A DNA stretch of 64,000 nt from Onthophagus taurus. Lineage: Eukaryota; Arthropoda; Insecta; Coleoptera; Scarabaeidae. Shown in pieces: positions 40,482 to 51,558 of this stretch (within the stretch, counting starts at the first letter, position 1; every line of letters begins with the position of its first letter). Location: the NCBI RefSeq assembly GCF_036711975.1, contig NC_091973.1, forward strand, positions 10,664,001 through 10,728,000. The letters are read 5' to 3'. Made by a program: the position numbers and the translations under genes. The notes beneath the pieces are model-generated. The model saw only the letters and a list, made by a program, of their open reading frames with translations. It had not been told where the DNA came from and did no database searches.

Positions 40482-41819
40482 TAGGGATGGGAAACACCTA
40501 CCGGTTTATACAGAAAACCGGTGTTTTACTTTTTATTAACCGATTTTTCCGATTATTTTTTTGTCGCAATTTTAACCGGTTTTTTTTTAATATGCAATAA
40601 CCGTTAAAAAGATAAAAAGCCATTAAATTCTAAGACAATAAATAATTTCACAAATTAATAATTTTATATTTCTCTAATAGTAAGTTGGCGACACTGAGAC
40701 AATTGATCACTCAGTTACTAACTTCAGAACAGTATTCAGTGTTGACCGTGTTGTGGTGTTGACTCGTTGACTGTTCTGTGATTTGGGCGTCGTTGTCTGC
40801 GTGGTTGAATAATATTGTTGTTATAAATATTTCCGCTATGTCATCCATAGTGTGGAAGTATTTTACTAAGTGCAGCGAAAGTGAAGCACAGTGCTCCGTA
40901 TGTTTAAAAAAAATAAGAACAGGAGGAGGCACAACTAACTTACGGCAGCATTTAGAAAACAAACACTCGAAATATTTCGAGGAAGAAAAGGTAATTTTGA
41001 TTTTTTTAATATTATTTATTTATTTTATTTTGGTCTATAATTCTTGGTTTAAGACCTTAACCAGCAATCAGGAACAACTATTTTGATGATTTGACACTAA
41101 ACCGAATGGGCTTATGAGGGGAAAAATGTAGGAATACGTTGAGTAGTTAGCATCTGCAAGATCTTTATAGATCTTGAACAGACCAAAATAAAATAAAAAG
41201 TTGTATATGGGCCCTGGTGCCAATTAAAATCCCATAAACCCATGGTGTATGCCCTTAAAAATAAACAACTATTATTGTATTAATAATGAAACATTTTGTT
41301 ATGGTTGCTTTAGAACAAAAAATGTGTAGCTTCCAAAAGTGATGAAGAAACATCATCAACCTCTGGATTTTCAATCTCGCCACCGCCAAGCCCTTCGCCT
41401 TCACCAATGTTGCTAGAGATACAGACAAGAAGATATCCAAGAGTTTCAAAACTGACTTTGAACACAAACATAACTCGATCAAGGAGCCCTACTCCTTCAT
41501 CTTCATTAAGGCAAATTACTCTTTTGTAAAACCAACAAAGAACATGTAGCTATGAGAGTAAGTTGCAAAGTGAATTTTTGTAAGAAAATAATACATAATA
41601 AGTATAGAAACATCACTTATTTGTAGAAGGCGGAAAACGTGATCTTGATCTTACTAATGCATTGATTTCTACGATATGGAAGGACAATTTACCTCACTCA
41701 ATTGGGAAGGGTTTATTAATTTTACAAAAGTTGCAGTGCCACTATACAAGCTACCCTGTAGAAAAACTGTAAGTACTTATGGCGCATGTGCAATAGAGGT
41801 GGTGGTATATCAAGGTTTA
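40482..41819 (+). mobile_element. hAT-2 element relic inserted in the BEL C LTR
   Basis: It begins TAGGGATGGGAAACAC, a hAT-type terminus, followed by a subterminal region of repeated ACCGG/CCGATT motifs (40496-40575). GTTCTGAC (40474-40481) would be the 8-bp target. The right terminus is not found: mariner D interrupts at 41822, and sequence after 43518 contains no matching end. The transposase is fragmentary. Confidence 0.7.
40838..41780 (+). pseudogene. hAT-2 transposase: BED finger and N-terminal core fragments
   Basis: Exon 1, 40838-40990: MSSIVWKYFTKCSESEAQCS, then CSVC...LRQHLENKH, is a BED zinc finger that binds the element ends; it ends GAAAAG before GTAATT. A second open stretch (about 41309-41527) is Ser/Pro-rich linker (STSGFSISPPPSPSPSPM). 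A third (41620-41780) has ALISTIW and GFINFTKVAVPLYKLPCRKT, the start of the catalytic region. The RNase-H-like core and dimerisation region are missing. Confidence 0.75.
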
Positions 41820-41821
41820 TA

Positions 41822-43516
41822 CAGGGTGTCCCGCAACGATTGTACAAAATTGCAGCAGCGTATTCTATGATCAAAAATAAACAAAAAAAGCCTAATAAAC
41901 ATAGGTCAGAAAATGGACCATTTTCGAGATATTCAAAGATTTAGTTTCATAAGTTGATATTGTTAACATCATGAATTTAAATTTGTTTTTATAATAATTA
42001 AGTCGTTACTATGATTACGATAAGTTGTCTAATCAAAAAAAAATAATAGTACTTCACGAAATTATTATTTTACTATTTAATTTAATAAACCTATTAAGTA
42101 TGGCTCCTATTAATTACTCCAAGGAAGAGATGGCGGATATGGTGTATTGTTACGGACTAGCTGATGGAAATGCGTCGTTAGCAGCTCGTCATTAGGCGCA
42201 AAGGTTCCCGAACAGACGATTGCCTAATAGTCACACCTTTAGCAGACTATTTCTCAGATTAAAAGAAACGGGAAGCGTAACCCACACCCATTCCACGGAG
42301 ACACATTACACAAGGCCGGTGGAATTAGAAGAAGCAGTTTTGAGAAGAGTCGATGAAAATGCCTCAACCAGCATTAGAAGAATTTCTGCACAAGAAAACA
42401 TTAACAAAATAACCGTTCACCGCATTTTAACTGAGCAGTTGCTTTATCCTTATCATTACAACACCGTTCAAGCTCTAACAGAAAATGATGGCGAAAAAAG
42501 AGAGATTTTTTGTAGGTGGGCCATACAGGAAGAGGTAGTAAACGTCGACTTTCCCATAAACATTGTGTTTACGGATGAAGCAACATTTACTCAAAGCGGA
42601 ATTTTTAATATTCATAATGCGCACGTTTGGAGCGATGCAATACTAGAAACTCATCATCAGTGGCGATTCAGTGTTAATGTATGGGCTGGAGTTATAGGTG
42701 ATCAGTTATTAGGTCCATTTTTTCTTCCAAAGAGATTGACAGCCGATGCCTACATACATTTTTTACAAAATGACCTTACAGAGGCATTTGATGAATTACC
42801 TCAACAAATTCTAGAAGATTGCTACTTTATGCACGATGGAGCACCAGCACATTATGCACGCGCTACTCGAGCATACTTAAATAACAGATTTGGCAATAAG
42901 TGGATTGGCCGAGGAGGTCCTGTCCCGTGGCCACCTCGTTCACCAGATTTTAATCCGTTAGATTTTTGGTTTTGGGGACATTTAAAACAAATTGTTTATT
43001 CTGAAGACGTTCAAAATGTGCAGGATTTGAAGAATAAAATTAGTAACGCATTTGACACAGTAAAACAAATTCCTGGTATCTTTGAACGCATTAGAAGTTC
43101 ATTTAGAAAACGTAACGTGTTTAGAAGTAAATGGTGCGCATATTGAACATTTATTATGACATGAATGTTTTTCAATTTGTTAAATATTCGTTGTTTTTAT
43201 GCTGGTTGAACGATTTTCTTCGACAATCTTTGTTACTAGTTTTGTTAAATTATTAATGAACTGTATTAATTAACTTAATATTATCTTATTATTTATTAAA
43301 CTTTATCTTAACCATCGTAACCGTGGTAATCATATAATTACTGCATCTAAATCGTTAGAATTAATGATGTTTACAATAGGTCAGCTTATGAAACTAAAAC
43401 TTTGAATATCTCGAAATTGGTCCATTTTCAGACCTATGTTTATTATACTTTTCTTGTCTGTTTTCGATCAGAGAATACGCTGATGCAGTATTGTACAATC
43501 GTTGCGGGACACCCTG
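41822..43516 (+). mobile_element. mariner-type DD41D element D
   Basis: It is 1,695 bp, flanked by TA (41820-41821 and 43517-43518). Both ends start CAGGGTGTCCCGCAACGATT, and the inverted repeats run about 160 bp with few differences. One transposase gene. It inserted in the hAT-2 relic. Apart from one premature stop in the transposase it looks complete. Confidence 0.93.
42100..43146 (+). pseudogene. DD41D transposase of element D, one premature stop
   Basis: It starts MAPINYSKEEMADMVYCY at 42100. TAG at 42193-42195 interrupts the helix-turn-helix region; the frame is otherwise open for 349 codons. Catalytic Asp residues are in FTDEATF, MHDGAPAHYA and SPDFNPLDFWFW. Forty-one residues separate the second Asp from the Asp of PLD, giving the DD41D signature, and WIGRGGPVPWPPRSP is typical of this insect clade. 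It catalyses cut-and-paste at TA. A single base change would account for the stop. Confidence 0.9.
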
Positions 43517-43518
43517 TA

Positions 43519-43741
43519 TATTAAAGGTTGTCTAAGTACCTATGCTGCAATACTTTGATTTAGTTTGTGGGCGAGGGGCAAGAGCAGGAGTGTTTCGTGA
43601 CGTAAGCGATCACGAATTGCGCACGCAACCTCATGGCCATGTGGTGCTCCGTGCATTTGTTTAATTTGAATTGCTTGGCGGTATTATTTTCCACATGTGA
43701 CGTAATGCGCAGTATGGTTGCGTACGAATCTAGACAACCTC
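43519..43741. other. no gene recognised
   Basis: Short interval between mariner D and Harbinger H3. It may be remaining hAT-2 sequence, but no terminal motif is seen. Confidence 0.4.
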
Positions 43742-43907
43742 TTAAGGTCCGTATTCACCAAAAAAGCAAACATGAGCAAACGTTTGCTCGTGTTCGCGGA
43801 AGTTTGTTCGTGGTTTTTATAAATGCTCGCTTTGTGTCCACACCAGCCCGAATATGTTCTTGTTCGCAGTTGATCGATTGGCAGTGGCGAGCAGGTACTA
43901 CAAATAT

Positions 43908-45471
43908 GGTTGACCAAAACGACGAGTTAATTTGTGCAAGTGGATGGTATTACAAGATAATGTAAAGGTAAGTGAAACACTTTGTCAATTTAATCAATCA
44001 ATTTAATGATTATCGTAATTTGAAAAAAAAGTTGAAAGTGTACTTCCATAAGTTTCCTCTGTTGGAAACATTATTCTATCTCGATTGGAATTTGACCTTG
44101 CATTACAGGTGGAGTGCAAATTCCTCTCTGAAGGCACTGAGGGAGCAGGAGAAGGTGTGGTGCTTTGGGAGAGTACTTCATAAGATGACACAGGAGATGA
44201 CCTCTGGTGGTGATAAAATTGGGCGTATTGCCCCATATCCGCATTAAAAAGGATATTGTTCATGTGGTGCTGTACAATTGCGCGAGTCATGGTATCACAA
44301 CTGCGTAGCTTTAAAGCTATATGTTCGCCATACACACAACAGTCGTCCCTAGGGTTTTCAAACATTTTTTATTTTAAACTGGACAGCACGGAATATGCCT
44401 CAGTCACTCGGGGATCTTCTTTTGATTTTTTGGGGGTGCTTTTCGGAGCTACAAATAGTTTACGCCGTTTAGCCGTTTCTGCAAAAATTGGCTCCTCAGC
44501 CTTCTCTTCAGCAGTATCACCGGTGCCAATTTGCTCTGCATCATTGTTTGTTGTTTCTTCACTGTCGCTTACTTGTCGTGTATTATCCACGACCGCATTT
44601 ATCTGCAATACAAAAGGCATGTGTACCTAAATAATTCGATTTGTTTTTTACAGTTGCCACAAACTGAAGAAGATTGGTTGCATATTGCAAAGCAGTTTGA
44701 GGAATTATGGAATTTTCCTAATTGTGTCGGCGCTCTAGTTGGTAAACATGTAGTAATACAAGCACCAAGAAAGAGTGGAAGTGAATTTTATAATTATAAA
44801 AGTACCTTTAGTATAGTTTTAATGGCTGTTGTTGACGCAGATTATTGCTTTACTTTTGCTGATGTTGGGTGCCAGGGAAGAATATCAGATGGCGGTGTTA
44901 TAAAAATACATCATTTTTCAAAAAGTTGCAAGAAGGCACTCTACATTTACCTGCAAACAATGTTTTACCAAATACCGACCTATCACTACCTTTCGTATTT
45001 GTTGCAGATGATGCATTTCCTCTGCACAACCATATTTTGAAACCATACCCTGGTGTTAATGAGAAAGGCTCTATTGAGCGAATATACAATTATCGATTGT
45101 CAAGGGCTAGAAGGATAGTCGAAAACGTATTCGGTATTATGACAGCAGTCTTTAGAGTTTTGAGAAAGCCGAGTTTGCTAGAACCACAAAAAGTTCAAAA
45201 AGTTGTGTTAGCTTGTGTTCATTTGCATAATTATTTAAGAAAAAGTAAATCCTCTCGCTATATCTACACACACCAAGGAAGTTTAGACTCTGAAGTTAAG
45301 GGAATACTTGCAAATGGTAGCTGGAGGCAAGACAGCGGAACAACATCATCACTCATCCCCATAAGAAAAGTTGCCCGTAAGACCTCATCCGTGACGAAAG
45401 AGAATAGACAACAGTTTGCAGAATATTTTGCAACTGCAGGACGTGTACCATGGCAAGATTTTTATGCATAA
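43908..45471 (+). pseudogene. Harbinger H3 transposase, defective
   Basis: Exon 1 is reduced to a few codons (MVDQNDELICASGWYY, from 43905) before GTAAGT at about 43973. Exon 2 starts at 44653 after TTTTTTACAG (LPQTEEDWLHIAKQFEELW). The first catalytic Asp is replaced by Val (GALVGKHV instead of GAIDGKH). A frameshift near 44905 moves to ORF 44869-45471, with FVADDAFPLHNHILKPYPG (second Asp) and ARRIVENVFGIMTAVF (Glu), ending VPWQDFYA. It cannot be active. Confidence 0.85.
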
Positions 45472-45870
45472 TCTTTAAAAGGCCTGTTGTATGTTCTTTA
45501 ATTCGTTCTGAAATAAAAAATAATATAAGACAAAACTTACGTACCAAACTTTCTGTATCCTGCGTTTGATGGGGTGTATTTTTATCTTTCAAAAACAGTA
45601 AACTACTAAACGCAAACCATTTCGTGTTATATGTTTCCTCTGTCCCCATTCCTGATTTGGTTTTAATTTTTTGTTTTTCCCTCCTAAATGAGGCCAAAAG
45701 CGACTGCATCTTTTTTTTAAATTCGGAGCTATCAGTCCCAAACATTTCAGCTAATTCGGTCCAACAATCCTCCTTTCGATTTTTATTTTTGTAAAAATTA
45801 TTTGACTGATCCCATAAAATAGGCCGTTCCCTATAACTTGAACTTTCCCTTAATTGAATATAATTGATTA
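44003..45870 (-). pseudogene. Harbinger H3 MADF-domain protein
   Basis: Exon 1, about 45870-45541: YRERPILWDQSNNFYKNKNR, AEMFGTDSSEFKKKMQSLLA, NTKWFAFSSLLFLKD, a MADF domain whose first residues lie at the truncated edge of the element. The donor is CGTAAGT. Exon 2, from about 44602 after TATTGCAG: INAVVDNTRQVSDSEETTNN, PRVTEAYSVLSSLK, an internal TAA, then FENPRDDCCVYGEHIALKLR and AIVQHHMNNILFNADMG, the BESS-like region. The tail becomes unrelated near 44050. The exon junction phase is not clean, suggesting a small indel. Confidence 0.78.
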
Positions 45871-45928
45871 GACAAACAAATCGATAAACAGTAGGTAGAT
45901 AGATAATAAGAAACGTGAACTTCTAATT

Positions 45929-47455
45929 TTAATTTGGTATAAGACAAAGTTTCGTTACGGGTCTGCTTAGACGACCGGTTTTAGTTCTAACGGTCGCTAC
46001 TCGAACGACGCCGTCAGTTCCAGGATGAGTTTCTTCTATTCGACCCATTTTCCATTGCAAAGGAGAGCGGTTTTCATTACGAATAATGACGAAATCTCCA
46101 ACAGCAGGATTCGAAGTAAGTGCATTCCACTTTTCCCGATGTTGAAGCGAAGATAAATAACCTTGATGCCATCTCTTCCAGAATTCTTGTATCTCTGGAG
46201 CAATTTCCAACGGTAGAGGCGATTAATTGGAACCTTACTAATATCGGGATCTACAACAGAAAATGTTATTGGTTCTAAACACAAACAATGGGCGGATGTT
46301 AATGGTTGTAAATCGTTGGGATCGCTAGTGATTGCTGACAATGGAATAGAATTGAGAACCGCTTCGATTTGAGTCAGGAGCGTGTATATTTCTTCAAAGG
46401 TAAGTCGTTACTCTCCTATCACACGTAATAAATGGGTTTTTACGGACTTAACGCCAGCTTCGGCTAGACCATTGAAGTGAGGTGCTCCCGGAGGATGGAA
46501 TTGTCATCGTAACTCCAATTTTTCACCAGCGGTTTGAACCATTTGTTGTAATCTGTTATAAGCACCTACAAAATTGGTTCCCTGGTCGGAAAGAATTAGT
46601 GAACATCAGCCCCGGCGTGATGTAAAACGGCGTAGGGCGGCGATGAAAGCGTCTGTTGATAAATGTGAAACCAATTGTAGGTGTATAGCCTATATGAATG
46701 TACAAACGAATATACATATGTAAGATTTAACAGACCGCGCTCCACGACAACGGCTGATGGTGGTATAAATTGGTCCAGCAAAATCCACGGCGACACTTGA
46801 AAACGGCTTAGCTTCAGAAATTCGGAAATGAGGGAGATCGGCCATCCAAGGAGCATATGATCTTGCAACGAAAACACCGCAGACATCGTGAGAGCACTCG
46901 GTGAATAACGCTTCTGGAGGCGAGGATCCAATATTGTTGCATCACTAGAGCTTGTATGGTTCGTTGACCCGCATGCAGGTAAGTTTTGTGTACTTTTTTA
47001 ACAATAAGTTCACTACACGATGGTTTTTACGTAATGACACTGGATGTTTATGGTCGAACGGAATTGTAGCATGTTTAAGACGACCACCCACCCTGATTAA
47101 ATGGTCTCTGTCCAAGAAAGGAGCTAACTTAGGAAATGGCTTGTCGGGCAGTTGATTATTTTTAATTGTTCTGAGTAAAGTGGGAAAGTTCTGTTCTTGT
47201 ATGTAACGAATGATGGTTGTTAACGAATTTTCAGTTTCAAATGGCGATAAAGTTATGACAATATATTTTTTACGACCTTTGCAATGACTACAGAATTTTA
47301 GGACATAGGCCATAATATGTTTAATTTTAGACAAGGAGGAAAATTTATGCAGAAGATCATTTATAAAATTCTTTCTAAAATTAAGTCTTTAATGTATTGT
47401 TTTGGTGTAAATTTGTTTTGTGTTGTCAAAGAAGGAAGATTTTGGGTTGCATAAT
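45929..47455 (-). pseudogene. BEL G integrase and DUF5641
   Basis: From 47455: ATQNLPSLTTQNKFTPKQY, then SKIKHIMAYVLKFCSHCKGR and LDRDHLIRVGGRLKHATIPF (integrase N-terminal part). The core is in several frames between 46931 and 46400: an AVDFAGPIY-like first Asp region near 46790, SDQGTNFVGAYNRL near 46590 and GAPHFNGLAEAGVKSVKTHL near 46480 with the catalytic Glu. DUF5641 (45929-46210) has FWKRWHQGYLSSLQHREKWN and HPGTDGVVRVATVR, ending LCLIPN. Confidence 0.82.
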
Positions 47456-48965
47456 ACGCGTAACGTAATATGTTTATTTATTTTTATTGTTTATTAATAC
47501 ATTTTTTGTATTTTTTTTTTAGCAGCGTACTTCTAGAACTTCCTTAATTTTCCATTTTTATATTCCTGTTATTTCTAATTTCAATTCTCTTTCCTATTTT
47601 CTTTTTATTTCTTTTATTCAAATTTTGTTTATGCGCACGTTCATTTTTTTGTCAACGAGAGTATTTTTACAAGTCTTCAGAGACGATTCTCCCTCTCTTT
47701 AAAACCAGCTTTAATACGTGCCACACCTGTGAGTTTCGGAAATTTTTGGTTATAGCCATTTTGGTAATTTTAAAATTATTTGGTTGGAAATTTCCATTTT
47801 CCTTATTTGGAGGATCTATCACTTGTGTGCGAAATAGCTTGGGAAGTGATTATTTCATTCCTGTTTACGGTTTATCCGGATTTTCTTCGTATCATATTTA
47901 AAAACAAAATTTTTATCCTGGTTGTGGTTTATCCTACAACTCTTTAACAATCTTTGCGTTATTTAACAGAATTTTCCTTTTTTTCCTTTTTCTTCTCCCT
48001 TCTTTTACATTTCTATTTCTTTTCCTAATTCTCTTTATTTTCGCTTTAGGCCTTTTGTATTGGAGAGCATTTTTTTGGTTTATTTGAATTTCCTGTTGGG
48101 AGAAATCAAATTATTATATTTTGTATTGGGAGTCAATTTTTGAAATCCAATACTCCATCTCTTTCATCAATATCCATCCTTTTCTAAGTTCTGGAAGGCG
48201 TTGCTGAAGAAGAAAGTTACCGGATTAGGTTCATCACAGTCAAGGTCATATAAAACCCTAAAATAAAGTAAAGAATCGTAACTTAAAATTATTGTATATA
48301 ATTTAGTTGCTTTTTTTTGTACTTACCGTTTTTTTTTATCTATTCAATTAGTATTTTTTTATTTTACGAAAGGTAATCGTTTAATTTTTTTTTTTTTTTT
48401 GGTTCTGAATGTTAATTTTTTTTTGTGAGATTTTCATTAGCGAATTTATTTTTGATTTCGGTTTTATTTTTTTTTATTATTACGGCTTTATTTTGAGCTG
48501 AAATATACGAAGTCGTGCGGGTTCAATTTAGGGATTTTCTTTTTAGTTTGTTTTTTTGTACTTTTTTTTCATTGTTCAATTAGCATTGACATTACTTTTT
48601 TGAATTTTGTTTTCGGAACCTTGTATAGTTTATTTTGTTTTGATTTTTACGAAATTTTTAAATTTCTATTTTTTATGCTGTCTATTTTTTTTGCTTTTCG
48701 TTCCTTGGGTATTATCCCAAATAAATATTATTGTAACTCAAATCTTCGACTTATTTTTGTTGTTGTTGTATTTGTTGTTTTTGGCATTTGTTTACAACAC
48801 TCACTTTACCAACTTCACGTCACAGTTCGTGGACAATACGGGAGCAACTGTGTGGCGCCTTAAAGAAATTATACTAGACCCAATCTCCAATTGAGCTAGG
48901 CGAGGACCGTGTTGTGTTTGGTGTTGTAAATGTGTTGGTTATTATATGTATTTTTTTGTTGTTGT
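47456..48965. mobile_element. T-rich 1.5-kb insertion splitting BEL G (LTR-like, unresolved)
   Basis: BEL G coding sequence stops at about 47455 and resumes near 48970 (LWWKGISWL then CDTVIT). The block between has long plus-strand T tracts and no protein motif. AATAAA-like strings occur near 48719, and TGTGGCGCC, a possible primer-site-like string, is at 48850-48858. A solo LTR or leader fragment of another element is plausible, but boundaries and target duplication could not be fixed. The short ORFs inside look like artefacts of low complexity. Confidence 0.5.
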
Positions 48966-48974
48966 AATTACGGT

Positions 48975-50084
48975 GTCACATGGTTCGGGTATGAATTCGT
49001 GAGTTGAGGGCTAATATTCTGGACAAGCGGTAAGCCACGAAATACCCTTCCACCACAATTAAGATGTAATTAATTGGTCGGGAAGACGACCTCGAGATGC
49101 GCAATTAGCGGGATTGTAAGAGGATGAAACGTGTCTCCAACATTTTGAAGGTAAGATATTCTGAATCTGAGTTACACGGTTTGCAACAAAGATTTTTCAT
49201 CGGTTAGGTTAGGTACCGAAGAAATCCAGGTAAAAGTGACCTGAGAATCAGACCAGGCGAAAATCGAATCGAAAGTGATGTTTGGGGATAACGCTTCTTT
49301 TATGGTCTGAAATAAATCAGTAAGGAGAACTGCACCACACAGTTCTAGTCTAGGAATCGAAATAGGTTTCAAAGGAGCAACACGTGCTTTTGCACAGACG
49401 AAAGAAGTTTGAATATGAGTAGAAGTTTGATATCGTAAGTATGCGACAGCGCAATACCCAAGTTGAGAGGCATCACAGAATAGATGGAGTTGGATCGACT
49501 TGGTGTCTATCGGAACCATTAAACGGGGCAAAGTCCAAGTAGATAAAGCAGCAAAGCCTTCTTGGAATAATTTCCACGTATCAGAGATTGATGTGGGAGG
49601 ATTTTCATCCCAAGAAAGATTACACTGCCGGAGATTTTGCATGATTGTTTTTGCTTTAAATGTGCAGGGAGTAAGAAAACCAAGCGGATCGTAAATCCGA
49701 GAAATTTCTGACAGTATCGAACGTTTAGTACAGGAATTATGACGGTAGTAGGATCCCACTGAAGACCCAATACTTTGACATAATTGAGTTCACCAGAATC
49801 CATTGATATCGGCTTCTGTAAATTAGGTTCTGAGACAGCTTGTAAGAGATTGACACAATTACTCGCTCATGTTCGTAGCTCAAATTCTCCTTTCTTTAAT
49901 AAAACAATCAATTCTTGTTGTAGGTGTAATGCTTCTTGACAGATTGAGCTCCGGTTACAATATCATCAATATAAACATTATTTTTGAGAACTTCGGCCGC
50001 TCTTGGGCTGTCATCGGCGTAAAGGTTCGCAAGTTCTTGAAGTGTACGTAATGCCAAAAAAGGAGATGAGGCAACTGCATACGT
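48975..50084 (-). pseudogene. BEL G RT C-terminal part and A17/RNase H region
   Basis: From 50084: NTLTYAVASSPFLALRTLQE, then NNVYIDDIVTGAQS (catalytic Asp pair; Tyr-Ile-Asp-Asp). After frame changes, ORF 49172-49759 has SRIYDPLGFLTPCTFKAKTI, LHLFCDASQLGYCAVAYLRY, ISIPRLELCGAVLLTD and AWSDSQVTFTWI. It ends with VANRVTQIQNILPSKCWRHV and NPANCASRG to about 48975. It parallels the RT ORF of BEL C. Confidence 0.85.
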
Positions 50085-50399
50085 TAAAGTGTTCTACTAC
50101 GGACGATGCCAATTTTTCTCCAAGAGTAGACTCTTTATTTCGTATTCGTTCTTTCGCTGCTTTATATAATGTTCTATCTGCGTCGTGTGTAAATTTTAAA
50201 TCTGAGCTTCGTCTAATGGATTCACGCCTCGATCTCCTCTCGATAATCTCTTTTCCAACTTGGTACCCGGTCCACAAAAATTATATCCTGGCAAATAAAC
50301 TTCTATCGAAAGTTTATCTATCAACTTGTTAAAAATTCCGCGATCAATTCGTTTGCCTGTCAAACGATAACTGTTACGATTAGGTTCTAACAAATTCAT
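50011..50399 (-). pseudogene. phospholipase A2-like (parvovirus VP1/Polinton-type) gene, 5' part
   Basis: It starts MNLLEPNRNSYRLTGKRIDR at 50399. VYLPGYNFCGPGTKLEKRLS holds the Ca2+-loop type sequence (GPGT). After RGDRGVNPLDEA a one-base shift near 50210 leads to a THDADRTLYK segment with the His-Asp dyad and TLGEKLASSVVEHF. Such short PLA2 domains occur in parvovirus/densovirus capsid proteins and in genes of Maverick/adintovirus-like elements, where they help cross endosomal membranes. BEL G RT sequence starts at 50084 and truncates it; bases 50011-50084 are BEL sequence read in this frame. Gene X, on the same strand, lies upstream across element F. Confidence 0.72.
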
Positions 50400-50966
50400 T
50401 TTATAATTTTATTTCACTCCTTCCTGTTCTTCACAGTTAAAAACTAGAAATGAAGCTCTGCTGTTGTACTTTAAGCTTTTATTCCTTTTAAATAGTTTAC
50501 AAACCCAGCTCTGCTCTTAAGTTATACTTAAATCTATTATTATTCAGCTACACTTAAATCTATTAATATCCTAAAAATTAATTGCTACTCAGTTAAAAAC
50601 ATTTCGGTTACTCTACAATACTAAAACGTTACTAAACTTTAGGAGTATATTGTACGGTTGAAAATAATGTAAAAAAACTTATATGTTGTTATCCGATTTT
50701 CTTTTATTTTATTTTTTTTTTATTGCATAACTCTTACTGCATAACTACAATTAAACAAAATCTTATACATTAACATTAAATACTGGTCATCAGCGTTATT
50801 TTAGTAATTGTTCGAAAATATCGCCATTAACTTCTAAACATTTCCGGCTTCGTTTACTAAGAGCTCTTGTTGCTTTCCTAATTGCTGCATGATTTTCCTT
50901 AATATTAACTGCAACATTTAGAATGCGCCTAAGAAGTGCATCCCTAGTGTCAACTTTAACTTTGTA

Positions 50967-51558
50967 CAGGGTGTCCCAGACCACCCGTACCAGCCAATTT
51001 ATTCGGAAACGGTGAGTCCTAGAGAGTTGAAATAAAAAATTCGTCAACTAAAGCAGACACCCTCCTTCTAGATAGTGTGTTACGACCGACCAACAACATC
51101 CGGAAGTGGGTGCAATTGAGTAGTACTTTAATATTTTATATGTAAAGAGGGGTCAATTACGATATCATCGTAAAGAACTCTTCAATAGAAATCTCTTTCG
51201 CTTGAAAAAAATTTTTATATTGCTAATCGTTTTCGAAATAATAAACCCTAATTGTTGGTACTTTTTACCGGTGTTATTTAAGTTGACAAATAGATGTCGC
51301 TATTCGTCGTTTTGAAAAATCGTGTAATTTAAAAATGGCTGGTTAATAACAAGAAATTGTTTTTACTAACAAAATGAATAAAATAACAAGGAGTTTTTTT
51401 TACCACAGAAGAATATTACAAAACACTAAATAATAAAACTTAATAAATTAAAGTAAAAATACCAGTTCTTATTAAACAAATGAATAAAATAACTATGGAA
51501 AGGAATTATTTGGACGACAAAACGACACAAAACGCTCAATCTAATAAAAAATTAACAA
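50967..51558. repeat. left terminal inverted repeat of element E
   Basis: It pairs with 53114-53701. It runs from the terminus up to and just past the transposase stop codon at 51536, so the right arm contains an inverted copy of the last few transposase codons. Confidence 0.9.

Larger units (their letters stand above)
43745..45880. mobile_element. PIF/Harbinger element H3, right end missing
   Basis: The left terminus AGGTCCGTATTCACC at 43745 follows TTA (43742-43744). A perfect palindrome AGCAAACGTTTGCT lies just inside (43774-43787), with more GAGCAAAC/TTTGCTC copies. The right terminus is absent: BEL G sequence starts near 45929. Gene layout is again a transposase on plus and a MADF gene on minus with interlocked exons. 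Most of transposase exon 1 is deleted. Confidence 0.82.
45929..50084 (-). mobile_element. BEL G: BEL/Pao retrotransposon remnant
   Basis: Minus-strand order: RT tail and A17/RNase H region (about 48975-50084), then an unrelated T-rich block (47456-48965), then integrase and DUF5641 (45929-47455). Gag, protease and RT fingers are missing: the copy begins abruptly at 50084 against the PLA2-like gene. No LTR was identified. Stops and frame changes are frequent. Confidence 0.82.

Noticed and set aside
48600-48894. Phe-rich ORFs as membrane proteins
   Set aside because: They come from T-rich low-complexity sequence; overlapping frames give equally hydrophobic products and none has start context or homology.
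50003-50332. Plus-strand 109-codon ORF
   Set aside because: It is antisense to the PLA2-like gene and BEL G RT, both of which have recognisable motifs on minus.
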